A stretch of DNA of 64,000 nucleotides from Druceiella hillmani. Taxonomy: Eukaryota; Arthropoda; Insecta; Lepidoptera; Hepialidae. Below the pieces are notes generated by a model. That model had not been told where the DNA came from, searched no databases, and saw only the letters and a program-made list of their open reading frames with translations. The stretch covers positions 14,081,001 to 14,145,000 of the forward strand of contig JAYKKI010000006.1 of the NCBI GenBank assembly GCA_039881145.1, read 5' to 3'. The position numbers and the translations under genes are program-made. Shown here piece by piece: positions 52,811 through 64,000 of this stretch (position 1 is the stretch's first letter; each line of letters starts with the position of its first letter).

Positions 52811-53602
52811 TGAAACGTTAATTTACATTAACTTAATTACATTACATTAACATTAACATTAACTTTAACATTAACATTAACATTAACATTAACATTAACT
52901 TTAACATTAACATTAACATTAACATTAACATTAACATTAACATTAACATTAACATTAACATTAACATTAACATTAACATTAACATTAACATTAACATTAA
53001 CATTAACATTAACATTAACATTAACATTAACATTAACATTAACATTAACATTAACATTAACATTAACATTAACATTAACATTAACATTAACATTAACATT
53101 AACATTAACATTAACATTAACATTAACATTAACATTAACATTAACATTAACATTAACATTAACATTAACATTAACATTAACATTAACATTAACATTAACA
53201 TTAACATTAACATTAACATTAACATTAACATTAACATTAACATTAACATTAACATTAACATTAACATTAACATTAACATTAACATTAACATTAACATTAA
53301 CATTAACATTAACATTAACATTAACATTAACATTAACATTAACATTAACATTAACATTAACATTAACATTAACATTAACATTAACATTAACATTAACATT
53401 AACATTTACATTTACATTTACATTTACATTAACATTAACATTAACGTTAACATTAACGTTAACGCTAACATTACGTTAACGTTAACATTACGTTAACATT
53501 AGCATTAACATTAGCATTAGCATTAACATTAGCATTAGCATTAGCATTAGCATTAGCATTAGCATTGGCATTAGCATTAGCATTAGCATTAGCATTAACA
53601 TT
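52811..53602. repeat. AACATT hexanucleotide array with graded variants
   Basis: The core 52841-53404 is about 93 nearly perfect AACATT units, with AACTTT variants only near its left edge. The right edge changes in order: four TACATT units (53407-53430), then AACGTT/AACGCT units mixed with 5-base ACGTT units (53443-53500), then a run of AGCATT units (to about 53595). The apparent 187-residue Met-Leu reading frame on the - strand is produced by the repeat. The unit does not match the usual insect telomere repeat TTAGG. Confidence 0.97.
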
Positions 53603-54195
53603 ATCTGCATAGCATTTATTTACATTATCCGGAATATTTAAATTCACATAATTATTTTCTTTTTAAATAAGACTGCTTGCTTGCGGAATTAAAAAATTAC
53701 CACAAATATTTGCGAAAAAATAAATAAAAGTTAAACATTAATATCTACTCTAAATTTTTCGGGTTGTCCTAAAAAGCCTTTTATTTTTGGAAACTATCCA
53801 AAAATTTCTATATTTCCCCCAAAAAATGGTGACAGCCTAGAAACAATATCAGATATTACGTACGTAAAAGTGCTTACGTCTTTTGCCAACGAAGCTGACA
53901 TATAAGCTGTTGACGATACGACGTAACTTCTAACACTTAACAACCTAACACTTAACGTCCGAAATAGGTGAATGTTGATGTTCGTTTTGACACCCGGAAA
54001 AGGACATATAACGTCTCCATAAGTCCAATAGGCAGAATACTCTAATATTGAAGAAAGCTTTTAAATATTATTCAGGTACCCTCCTTGGTACAAACGTCAA
54101 ATGAAGGGAACCGACGAGTAAAATAAAAAAATAATTATAAAGAACTGAAAACAAAATTATAACTAATTAAAATACATTTTAAACAAAACAATTGT
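53603..54195. other. No gene recognised
   Basis: Ordinary AT-rich sequence; ACTTAACAACCTAACACTTAAC near 53934 is a small local repeat. Confidence 0.4.
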
Positions 54196-54860
54196 GTATA
54201 AAAATTCAAATTCCTCATAGAATTTTGAAACTCTTAGTCTTACCGTGTCGAAGCTGAGAGGTTTATTCTCAACTGAACGAATGTGAAAACTTACAAAAAT
54301 TTGTCAAAATTTCCTACATCGTTCACACACCCGGGATATTAGAAAAGTTATCTATAGAAACCTATATTGTCACCTGTCTTTGGACAAAAATAAAAGCGAA
54401 CTAGTTAACTTTGAAACACGCATATAGAAGGGTTCCGTAGTTCTCTGCATATTGTGAAATCGTTTATGCAACCGAAATAACTATAAAATTACAGGCATGC
54501 ATTGCACGTCACTTAGCAACTTAATAATTTTGAAACGAGACTTTAAATGGTAAAATGGTAAAAGAAACCTCAATTTTGTTTTAAAAGTTCAATCCTGAGC
54601 TATCTCACTCAATAGCATACTCAACAAAATATTCGCGTCAGCTGTATATATATGGCTCTATATAAGGCGCCGACTTGTAAAGTCTCATAAATCTAAAACG
54701 CTAGAAATTTTGAAGACATGAGTAAATGTAAATAATAAAAATTTCTTCTTTCACTACGAAACCTTAACTAAATAATATCTTCTAATTTTGAACTGCGTTT
54801 AATCAATTAGTCACTTTTTAAGATATTTAATTTTCTGACGCACTTCAGTAATATGCGACG
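54196..54860 (+). repeat. Dispersed repeat family C, copy 1
   Basis: Aligns with 60418-60880: AAATTCCTCA(T/C)AGAATTTTG, AGCTGA(G/A)AGGTTTATT, GAATGTGAAAACTTACAA, AAATCGTTTATGCAA, and further down CTTCA(G/C)(T/G)AATATG, in the same order. Copy 1 contains extra sequence around 54540-54800, including CTATATAAGGCGCC, a TATA-like string. There is no coding frame. Confidence 0.85.
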
Positions 54861-55367
54861 GTAATGCCATTTTCCCCTATACAGATATTGTTCACTAAAT
54901 AACGCCACTTTGTATTACTCGATGTAGAATTTTAATAATGGAATAATGATAGTACAATCTAAAAATACTATTCTTGAATTCGGAACGTAGGATCTATCTC
55001 ATAATCTACTGATAGATGGATTAGGTACTCTTTTAGGTACAGAACAAGAGAAATCGTTTGTTTTTTTTTATTATAAACGTAAACGTGGGGTGAAAACAAA
55101 TATTTTAGACGTTCTTGATCTCCCGTCGTACACCTGAAGTGTCGTTATGTCCACTTCTACTACAATAACTTAAAAACAACAATACCTTGGAAAAACCATA
55201 GAAACCGTTAGGTCCAATCCAGTTATCTATTCAAAAATAACCATGTTGAATAAATACCAAAACCAAACACAGGTTCCACGAGAATAATACACTCGAGAAG
55301 AGAATTTCGTACTAGCTAGATAAATAATCCATAGTTGGCTTCGTCAAATGAAGTTATTAAAGTAACA
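54861..55367. other. No gene recognised
   Basis: Ordinary AT-rich sequence. Confidence 0.4.
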
Positions 55368-55417
55368 TATAACGAACGAATTTCATAGTTATTTAACTAT
55401 GAAATTCGTTCGTTATA
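55368..55417. repeat. Perfect 24-bp hairpin with 2-base loop
   Basis: The arm 55368-55391 (begins TATAACGAACGAATTTCAT) is the exact reverse complement of 55394-55417. The loop is only TT, so the structure is nearly a perfect 50-bp palindrome. Confidence 0.97.
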
Positions 55418-56964
55418 AGTTCAAACACACCCTTGAGACTTGTAACTGTCTCGCTTGCATGCTATCGCCTTTGGGCGGTTACATATTTCAGCACGTATTC
55501 TCGTAATTGTGTAGAAGTATCAAAAAATGCGCGGCTTCGAAATAAAAATTAATCTAATCCAGCTACGATTAAAATGAAAAAGTCATGTGTTTACGAACAG
55601 GATTAGTATTTGCTATAACTCTTAAAATTGCTGATGCAATTCGATCGGAGTCATTTTAATCGAAAGTTCTAATTAAATGCTGGTGAATACGACTTCTTTA
55701 AATGTACATTTGTAAAATTAGAGAGATACAAGTTACACCTCACTTCGAAGCTCAATATTTCTCAAGTACCTAAACAAAGTTTCTTTGTAAAATATCTATC
55801 CAAAGCAATATCCTAAATTTCCTCTCTTTTAAATATACGACGATGTATGTAGAACGGAAAATATGCCACCCTAGAAGAAAGAAAAATAAAACGAGAACAA
55901 AATCATTATACAAAACTGACTGTGCGAAAGAACTAAATGGAGAAGTACATGAATATCAAAACACTGTCTGACCCACTTAGTTGTCAATTCAATAAAAATA
56001 ATATGTACACACTATATATTTTATTTCGTTCAGTAACGACAAATATACTTTGAACAACAACCAGAATGTGCATGAAACAAACATTCAGAGGCGAATTACT
56101 CATCTACTTACCTGTTTATAGAAAAATACACTGGAAACACAAGATCGTTTCATCATTCGTTGTGAAAAACTGAGATGAAATAGAGCAAACGAACCTACAA
56201 TGGAACATCAAAGAAGCCAATTCTCCTATTTCCGTTTAAGGTTTCATCAATTATAGATCGTTAGGTATTTGGAAGTTTCAAGTGAACGTTATCTCCATCG
56301 AATATTTGATTCTAATAAGTAGGAATATGTTTATCCAATACATTTATTACGTTAGGAGCGTTTCTTTTTTAATATTTCCCCCATATTTTTTTCAAACTTT
56401 GAGCGTATAAAAGTTGGATGAACATAATTCAGTTTGTTATATTACCGTCTTATTTTTTTATAATTGTATGTCCAACTAAGTATATCTAATTTGTGCTAAT
56501 GCAAAGCTAAACTTATAACTTTAATTTTTAAAGATTACTCGTAAATTAAATTTTTAAGGATATACAGTGCCTGCAACATATAAATTCTGTAAGACTTGCG
56601 TATCGCATCTTTCTTCATACTCCCATATAAAGGAAGTCTCCGAGCCGACCATCTAAGGTAATCGCACATAATTATTAAACTACATCTTTACTACTTAAAC
56701 ATTTAATGTACACGTAATCTTACAATAGACAAAAGACATTAAGAAATAGTTTTAAGTCGTCGAGAAAAATTATTTATCGTAAGTATGGTTATCAACACCA
56801 AAGTCAAAATCTTTGTTAAAGTGTTTTTTACTCAATCACGCTATTACAGATGAATAAGTGAAAAAATAACCACAAAAATTTTTTTTCGTTTGGCGGATCA
56901 AAAAATTTTAATTGAATTGTTGTCGAAATGTTACTTAAAGAAACATTAACCCAAAAATACTTGA

Positions 56965-56965
<1 letters not shown>
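55418..56965. other. No gene recognised
   Basis: AT-rich, no motif identified. Confidence 0.4.

Positions 56966-57025
<60 letters not shown>
56966..57025. repeat. (TA)n microsatellite
   Basis: Uninterrupted TA tract. Confidence 0.97.
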
Positions 57026-57027
<2 letters not shown>

Positions 57028-58288
57028 GGAATGGTTTTTTATATGACTTTTCAAACTAGTTGAAAATAAATTACGCGACGAACAATAACAGCGCGCCAGG
57101 GCCACGAAATTCATGCACGATGTGGAACAGATTTTTTTAAAAATTTAACTTAAGCCTATTTCGTAATTCAACTTTGTTTTTTATTGCATGTAAAACACAT
57201 TTTAACTTCATTTCAGAAAAAATATTAAAACATATATTAAATACATTTCCAATTTTAGACGAGAAATATCTGATCATGGTTTCCATACAAATTTCGAACA
57301 ACCATATTAGATATGCTTTATTAAATTTTGTAAATTGATCAAAATATTTAAAGCTTGAAATATCAAAAACAATTTTAAAATTAATTATTAGGGATAAATA
57401 GTAAATAAAGAAACATAAGGTATATAATTAAAGAAATATAATGTAGAAATTAAAGAAATATAAGGTCACTTTTTTTCACAAAATCTAGACAAAACACTTA
57501 ACCTTTTCATTCCAATCGATCAGATATTTTTGGAGATGCATTGCTGAACGGTGGTGCTCTTTACGATACAGAACCTGCGTAATATACCTAATATCGTCAT
57601 ATCCGTATATCCGTTACAGGAAGACGCAATTTAATTACGTAAACACATTGTTTAGAAAGAACCTTAAACTAGAAGATGAAATTCTACATCATACTTGAAG
57701 ATAAAAATTATATTCTTACAGGCCATTGCTGAAGTCTCTTGGAAAGTAATCGAAAATTTCTAGTAACATTTTTTTGTATTAGCGTTCTTCCCAAAATATT
57801 TGCCTCCAAAGTGTTTTACGGAGGGAAATCCACCCAACTTTTCAACCATATATGGTAAAAATCTAGATTATTTTTCTCACGCATGTAAAAGATATACTAA
57901 TCATTTTTTACACACAATTTACACAGTGAAAAAAAAAATTACAGAAGGGAGTAAAATGTGAAGGTCAAATTTAATGCAACATTTTCAATAAAACGTTTTC
58001 ATGCAACGTTTTTTTTGCAACGTTTGAATGTAACGAATCTATCACAAAAAGGAAAAAGCTAATGAACGAGAGAGATAGATGAACACGATAGAATAAGGCA
58101 AGTAGAGTATCGCAACGTATACGCAAAAGCATGTATACGCAAAACCAAACAAAAATGGTGTTACTGTTACTAACAGTTATCTTGTACGTTATGTTTATCA
58201 AAAGTAAACTGTCAACATTTTATCGATTTATTTATCTATTTATTATTAAGCTATTACTAATTTTGGGTATACTTCATCCATTACAAGA

Positions 58289-58290
<2 letters not shown>
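57026..58290. other. No gene recognised
   Basis: AT-rich. Small repeats of TAAAGAAATATAA lie at 57420-57465 and of GCAACGTTTT at 58000-58025. Confidence 0.4.

Positions 58291-58379
<89 letters not shown>
58291..58379. repeat. A-run, (AAAT)n and (TA)n compound microsatellite
   Basis: Seventeen A residues pass into AAAT units and then a long TA tract. This compound order could mark the poly(A)-type end of an old retroelement, but no body was identified. Confidence 0.95.
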
Positions 58380-58381
<2 letters not shown>

Positions 58382-58439
58382 TTATTTCTAAATCTCCGCA
58401 ATGGACACACACACATATAGTTTAGATATTAGATATTTA

Positions 58440-58805
58440 CAATAGAATCGATACATCCCGACTTCCTTCAGCGACATTTAGCTGTATTTTGGTACTGGTA
58501 TAGCGGCTACTTTTTTAATTGACAATTGTCTATATTAATTTACATGACTATTTTATTAGAAATTTACGTCTACTTGTAACGACATTTTATTAATTTTTTT
58601 CAACATATTACAATACAACTATTACTATACTATTAAAATCTTATAAGATTTTAGTACGATGGACTTACGCTTAATATATTCTCTTTATCCCTGTCTCTCT
58701 CACTCTTTCTCTACAGTTTTACCCCTCACTAAATACTAACAAATCAAGGTATAGATCACCAAAGAAGTTTCACTTCAGTAACATCTACTGAGTTGCACGT
58801 GATGT
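58440..58805 (-). repeat. Dispersed repeat family A, copy 2
   Basis: Reverse-strand counterpart of 36351-36632 with all listed blocks in the same order. It is slightly longer because of extra bases between the AAGATTTTA and AAAGTAGCCG blocks. Confidence 0.85.
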
Positions 58806-58831
58806 TTTTTTTTATTTTTAAATAACTTTGA

Positions 58832-59000
58832 TGTATGTATACATAAGTATACACGAGACCCTTGTAGTTCGAATTTTATGTATACATAAGTACACGAGAC
58901 CCTTGTAGTTTGAATTTTATGAATACATAAGTACACGAGACCCTTGTAGTTCGAATTGTATGTATACATAAATACACGAGACCCCTGTAGTTCGAATTTT
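58832..59000. repeat. ~42-bp minisatellite, 4 copies
   Basis: The unit is GTATACATAAGTACACGAGA followed by CCCTTGTAGTTCGAATTTTA. Copies differ by 1-4 bases each. The first copy has two extra bases (AAGTATACACG). Confidence 0.95.
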
Positions 59001-59009
59001 ACTAATATA

Positions 59010-59830
59010 TAGTAGGTTTCGGCTAGTCATTACGTCTCAAAACCAATGACAGAAAAACAAAAGGACGAGAAGACAAAAAATATGTATAACCCACAAACAA
59101 CCATACATTACAGAGAAAACAATGACAGTGGACAGTCGTCACGTGCTAAAGGTGGCTCTTGATTTGAATTCTGAATAATTTATATCAATTTCAAAAATTA
59201 CATAAAAACGAAGCGTGTCTTTACAAAATGGAATATACCATTGAATATTAGTATAATACTTTCTGTTACCAATTATTTCGAAAACACTGAATCGATGTTG
59301 GTACTTTTTTATTTAAAATCTGATATTGCTGGACTGGTTTATATATAATATGGTGGAAAAAGGACCTTTTCTAGGAGCTACAGTTCTTTTTACACTTTGT
59401 GAAGGGGTCCCATTTACTATTACAGCCGTAAACTTCGACTTTGAATCCAAAGGTTTATAATAATGTGTTTGACAAATTATGAGAGAAGAAACCTTTTAAA
59501 AATACCTAAATAGCTACAACAAATTACTTATTATTGAAACTTAATAAATAGAGCTAATTTGGCTTCAACCTGTCATCCTTGCAAGCCCACATCGCCCACG
59601 GCTCCCCGCGAAGGCGACTTGGTGACTAAATTGGGAAATTCCCACCGTGTACCTTTAACTGGAATTTACTTCCAGACATGACGCTTTTCTTGAAGGATCA
59701 CATAATACTTACAAAATATCTAGTCATTCAACACTTTGAATATTAAATTATACTATATATAAAATGTTAAATAATATTTTACAGATTATTATTATATATC
59801 TACTAGCTTTTCTCGCAACTTCGCTTACGT
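59010..59830 (+). repeat. Dispersed repeat family B, copy 2 (contiguous)
   Basis: A contiguous copy whose left part matches 48470-48990 and right part 51183-51540. It ends near CTACTAGCTTTTCTCGCAAC followed by TTCGCTTACGTG, a short motif of a type seen at the ends of many arthropod repeats. Related strings occur in this window near 23010 (-), 38139, 60080 and 60215. Confidence 0.8.
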
Positions 59831-60212
59831 GAAGGCGCGGGATTTGTCCCAAATTCAAAGGGTTTATCGCGACACCTCCCTGCAAAATAATTTTCTTTTA
59901 ATAAGATGTTTTAGTTTGATTGTTATGATCATGGAATATCATTACAATGTAAGTTTAGGCACTGCTGGGGATATAATGAAGCAGGAGTGAAAACACATAC
60001 ACTTTAACTTTCTCAGAAAGATAACGTAGTTTATTATTATATTTAGTACTAAGCATTATCCGTGACATCGTTCGCGTGAAATTTAATATTCCGTAGATGA
60101 TATTTTGCAAATAAAAGAATCACGTGGTGAAAATAAAAACATTGTAAACTATTATCACGATAAGTATGATGAGCGTATAAGATGAATTAGTAAGTGTTGC
60201 CCTTATTTATTT
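59831..60212. other. Repeat-derived sequence between families B and C
   Basis: A CCGTGACATCGTTCGCGTG string at about 60060 is another variant of the repeat-end motif, suggesting closely nested or abutting repeat fragments. No gene is visible. Confidence 0.45.
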
Positions 60213-60900
60213 GCTAGCTGTGCCTGCTACTTCGTTCGTGTGCAATTATGAAAAAAAATCTGTTTTCTTCTTTTATAAGTTGCTTCTGGGTATATACTAA
60301 ACTCTTTTGCAAAAAAACGGGCACTTATAGGAATAAACCATATCATAGTTATTTTATTATTATTTGATGCATTTTATATGGCGATATGATGAGAATACAT
60401 TTAGTTTACTACTAAAGTTAAATTCCTCACAGAATTTTGAAAATCTTCGTCTTACAATCTCGGAGCTGAAAGGTTTATTTTTGACTTCACTGAAATTTTC
60501 TTTAAGACATCTTAAAAATAAATACTGCTCGAATGTGAAAACTTACAATAATTTGTCAAAATATTCTACATCGATTCCACAGTCGGGACATTAGAAAATG
60601 TATCTATCAAAACCTACATTATCTCGTATCTTTCGGCAAGAATAAAAGGGACTTACGTATACAAGGTTTACATAATTTTGTGTACCTTTTGAAATCGTTT
60701 ATGCAATCGATATAACTTTAATTGTAAGTTCGAATTGCACTTTGTAGGTTATATTGTTGCGCGTTAAGTAATGTTACTTCATCGTATCGCTTTTAAGTTC
60801 AGTCATTGTCGATTATAAATTTTGTTATTTTTTTAAACAGTCGAAAGTACTTCACGAATATGTTATTAGATAACGTAAATGGATCTGAGACATCCCTCAA
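60213..60900 (+). repeat. Dispersed repeat family C, copy 2, with end motif
   Basis: Opens with GCTAGCTGTGCCTGCTACTT and CGTTCGTGTG, a variant of the repeat-end motif. From 60418 it aligns with 54196-54860. The + strand open frame at 60364-60594 is not conserved in the other copy. Confidence 0.8.
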
Positions 60901-61148
60901 TACTCGAGTACGAACTTTATTGACATTTCTGTAAATGCAAAATACTTTTTATGAGATGAAATATATAACGATGTTTGTTGGTATGTAATTTAATATATAA
61001 CATAATTTTTATAAGGTAATTATAAAAATTAATCGTTTTACTTTTTGGTTCGTCCAATTACTTCTACCAATTAAGCTAAATTTACATAATGATTGAAAGA
61101 CACATTTAAATAACCTGTAAAAGTCAGCCGTAACGTTAACAAGTTTAG

Positions 61149-61177
61149 CCATAGACTTAAGTATATTAAGTCTATGG
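61149..61177. repeat. Perfect 12-bp hairpin
   Basis: CCATAGACTTAA (61149-61160) and TTAAGTCTATGG (61166-61177) flank GTATA. Confidence 0.9.
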
Positions 61178-61840
61178 TTTTAGCTACCTTTACGTAAAGT
61201 GAAAAAAGCGCCATTATAAAGTAGGTAGCTCTCAAAATAAAGGTTTGATAATGATACAACATACATACGTCTGCATAATAATCCAATAAGGTTTACGTTA
61301 TTCATAATGTAAAATGATAAAACATAAAGCTGATTATGTATTATAAAACTTCTTTTCGCGCTATTTTTAAGTTTTTATTTCATATTTTGATATCACAGGC
61401 ATTTAAATGTCTAAAAAAATAATCTATCTGTTAACTAATCAATTTTCAGTCAACGTTCAAAGCAACTCAATTTTTGCTATGTTTAAAGTACAAATAAATA
61501 TAATCAAGATATTATCTGATCGTCGACTATGAATGTTGGTATTATCACGTCATAGACTATGAATGTTAAAAAAATATTAACAATGCAAATGTATTTAAAG
61601 TATATAAAGATATAAGTTCATGTTACTAATAAAAATAAATAACATTTGATATTTTCAGTACAATGGATAAGAAAAAGCTTCCTCTGAATACAATAAATCT
61701 TAATTTAGTTGATGTTTAAAAATGCATTACGTTCGAAAAATTAAAAAAATAAAATTAAGTAACCAGTACCTTCAGATTAATGATTAATGAGCCTAAAAAT
61801 ATTAACAGCACAGAAGATCGTTTAACAAAAACTTCACTCT

Positions 61841-61922
61841 ATTATGGTATACTAACCGATAGTTAAATAATTATTTAGGTTAAATAATCTATTAGGGTAT
61901 ACTAACCGTTAGTTAAATAATT
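61841..61922. repeat. Direct repeat, 50-bp period
   Basis: ATTA(T/G)GGTATACTAACCG is followed by (A/T)TAGTTAAATAATT at 61841 and 61891. Confidence 0.9.
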
Positions 61923-62068
61923 CATAAAATATTCGTTCTTCAACAAACGTCCATTTAATCGATATTAAATACTTATTTGACCATTCTCTGAAGAACTAGT
62001 AAGTTAACGCTTGATTACCATAAACATTTACAACGCTCATTAATTCATTTCATCTCATGTTGTTGCAG

Positions 62069-62915
62069 GTAATTGTGATGGGCAGCAGCACTGCTTCCGA
62101 CAAGACAATCAATACTAGTACAGACAGTGCAGCGACCGCCGTCACATCCGTAACTGGCACCGATGACAGCCTCGATACGGAGCCCTGCTTCGATCCTCCA
62201 GCACCCTGCCTCATGGACTCTCCCACCCCTCTACCTACCACCACTACCACCATTCTACAGCAACACCAGCCGTGCACAGCCCCTCCCAGCACTGCTCCCC
62301 CTGGCTACCACAGGAACGGAGACCCTTTCTTTCCACCCAATCAAGATTACAACTCACCAGCATATACAAAACCTCAATCCGCAACAGAAATTTTAGATTC
62401 TCCTAGACCTGGTCCAGCGAGATTCATTTTCGATGTTCCTCTACCTGTGTCTCCAAACAACCCTGAAGCTCCAAGAACGCCCACACCAACCACGCCTCTA
62501 ATATCCACTGCCACTGTGGCACCAAATCCAACTCAGTCCACGTTACCATCCACTCTCTTTGAACCAATTAGCCAAGAACTACCAAAAAGTCCTAAAATAA
62601 TGCAGAACAGGCACGAGACTCATTTTAAGTTTGACAGGCCAGTATCTCCAACGAAAAGAAGAGGAAGTGAACCCAGAATGCGAAGTAAGCAAAAAGGGCA
62701 TCAAGATTTGAAAGTGGACTTTTTGAAAGAGCATGTGGGGAATGATGCTGTTGGGAAGCTACGAAGACAACTCGAGGGAGCGGAAGTATTTCATAATAGC
62801 AGACGAAGACCATCGCAGCATTCTGTGGCGAACTCCAGACGACAATCGGCTGCTGCGCAGGTGCATGTGACAGCTAATCCACTGGACGCTGGAAGCGGAA
62901 TGGGTATGCCCGCAG
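62069..62915 (+). CDS. Coding exon of an unidentified Pro/Ser/Thr-rich protein
   Basis: About 282 codons, open throughout and much richer in G+C than the flanks. The 5' edge is a good acceptor (TTGTTGCAG before 62069). The 3' edge is a donor, CCCGCAG followed by GTAAAGTAT at 62916. The frame is open from the acceptor. The first ATG is at 62078, in frame after VIV, so either translation starts there or the frame continues from an earlier exon. The exon leaves one base of a split codon at its 3' end. From that Met, residues 1-180 are low-complexity and Pro/Ser/Thr-rich, with many SP/TP pairs (DSPTPLP, DSPRPGP, PRTPTPTTP). Residues about 175-260 are basic and include KRRGS, RRRPS and SRRQS, each fitting the RRxS consensus of PKA-type kinases, around a mixed-charge stretch DLKVDFLKEHVGNDAVGKL. 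It looks like the disordered N-terminal part of a larger signalling or channel-type protein, but I do not recognise the gene. Confidence 0.85.
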
Positions 62916-64000
62916 GTAAAGTATATAAGTTTTACCTTTTTTTCTACCAAGTAGACTAGTTGTTAACGGCTATTATAGTCGCGACTATTGTTTATGAACT
63001 TTTGTTTATTTAAAAAATATTTAATCAGAAAAGACGACAATCTGTTGAAATAAAATATTTACTACAAATATTCATTACACTTAGCTAAATCGTATCTTTC
63101 TGAAAATATAAAGTGACCACTGAAAAAGAAAATGTTTTTCCTAATGTATCATCTCGAAACGCTAAATGGATTTTAGAATGGTTGCGATTTTCGTTTTTGT
63201 TCATCCTAATCTCTTCTCCAATTTAATTTGAAGGTAAAGGTTTTATACTGAAAGCCTTTAAATTGTTTAAAATTAAACTAAAAATATTTCAGTCTTTTTT
63301 AAATATTTTCCGCCATAGTCAGATACATTTTTCTACCTGTTTTAACTATTAAGTATCCATAGCCGTTTAGAAAACAGCTTTTATCTTAGTTACTTTTTAG
63401 GTATAGACACAAATCACAGAGTGAGTGATCAACAGTGTACGGTGAATGAGATGGAAAATGAGCTAGGACATTTTCGCTCTGATATTATAGATGATTTTGC
63501 TTTGAATTATACTGCAATTTTCCGAATTTAATTCATTACCAAAAATAAATAACATAAATATGTATCAGTATTAAAATTTCTTTTATTCTCTACAAAAATA
63601 GTAGCGTAATAACCCAATGTCCGAAAGAAAAATGCAACCAAAAGTCCAACCCAATGTCCGAAAGAAATTTGCCTTTTCTTTTGGCGACACCTGTTCTGAA
63701 TCTATAAACTTGTTGCAAATGAAGTGCAGGATGAGGTTTCATTATCAAACGATATCCTTAGTCACTCAAAACTATTTTCTGAATGAAACTTTAACGAAAG
63801 TCTTAAAAAACATCACCCGAAAATTGTTCTATTCCAATTGTCATTAAAATCACAAGTAAAATAGTAGGTTCGGAACTACAAAATAATGTCAGAACCAAAT
63901 ATTATGCCGTATGATCTGCCGATCTATCACAGTCGATATTCTCTCAAACTTTTTCGCATTAAAAAAGTTAAATTTGGCACTAAAGTAAGAATTGGTCTCT
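62916..64000 (+). other. Probable intron downstream of the 62-kb exon
   Basis: AT-rich. No further exon was recognised before the window ends. A 76-codon open frame at 63617-63847 overlaps the direct repeat at 63611 and lacks splice-site support. Confidence 0.45.
63611..63667. repeat. Short direct repeat, 20 bp, 37-bp period
   Basis: AACCCAATGTCCGAAAGAAA occurs at 63611 and 63648. Confidence 0.92.

Larger units (their letters stand above)
60901..62068 (+). other. Probable intron upstream of the 62-kb exon
   Basis: AT-rich with no coding features. It ends with a T-containing tract and TTGTTGCAG (AG at 62067-62068), a good 3' splice site. Confidence 0.5.

Noticed and set aside
52842..53405. 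187-residue Met-Leu open reading frame on the minus strand
   Set aside because: It is simply the hexamer AACATT read in one frame; no coding signal beyond the repeat.
54640..54670. TATA-like string CTATATAAGGCGCC as a host promoter
   Set aside because: It lies inside a dispersed repeat copy, with no gene downstream and no supporting elements.
63617..63847. 76-codon frame as the next exon of the 62-kb gene
   Set aside because: It begins in a duplicated 20-bp repeat, has low G+C, and no acceptor or donor of matching phase was evident.

Overview
The window is strongly AT-rich eukaryotic nuclear DNA. The repeat content points to an arthropod, most likely an insect: Helitron, CR1/jockey-like and RTE-like LINE relics, a KRBA2-like integrase relic, long (TA)n tracts and many minisatellites. 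I cannot assign a species. There is no operon structure, CRISPR array, rRNA or tRNA that I could find. Nearly all the sequence is intergenic or intronic.

Only two stretches look like host protein-coding exons. One lies on the + strand at 62069-62915. It is flanked by good splice sites and encodes a Pro/Ser/Thr-rich segment followed by a basic region with three RRxS-type sites. The other lies on the - strand at 23929-24257, an unrecognised helical-looking segment ending at a GTGAGA donor. Their genes continue outside what can be resolved here.

Mobile-element relics, left to right: a LINE 3' part (2825-3500, +); a palindromic element (about 7090-7410) directly upstream of a decayed Helitron Rep/helicase gene (7442-9504, +) that has lost its Walker-type helicase core; a KRBA2/gypsy-like integrase pseudogene with an HHCC finger, core domain and Cys-rich tail (18690-20610, -); a large palindromic foldback element carrying heat-shock-element-like motifs (33110-33990); a second LINE piece (37190-37560, -); and an RTE-like LINE piece (42705-42910, +). 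Three dispersed non-coding repeat families, here called A, B and C, each have two copies in the right half of the window.

Tandem repeats are abundant: eleven (TA)n tracts; minisatellites of 30-32, 32, 42 and about 42 bp; larger duplications of 113, 171, 183, 233, 307 and 373 bp; and an array of about 790 bp of the hexamer AACATT (52811-53602) whose variants change systematically toward its right edge. Short, almost perfect hairpins with tiny loops recur (42229, 51657, 55368 and others), and a much longer inverted repeat with arms of 105-120 bp sits at 9756-10055. These structures, the foldback with heat-shock motifs and the unidentified exon are the parts most worth a second look. I see no convincing multi-gene system.
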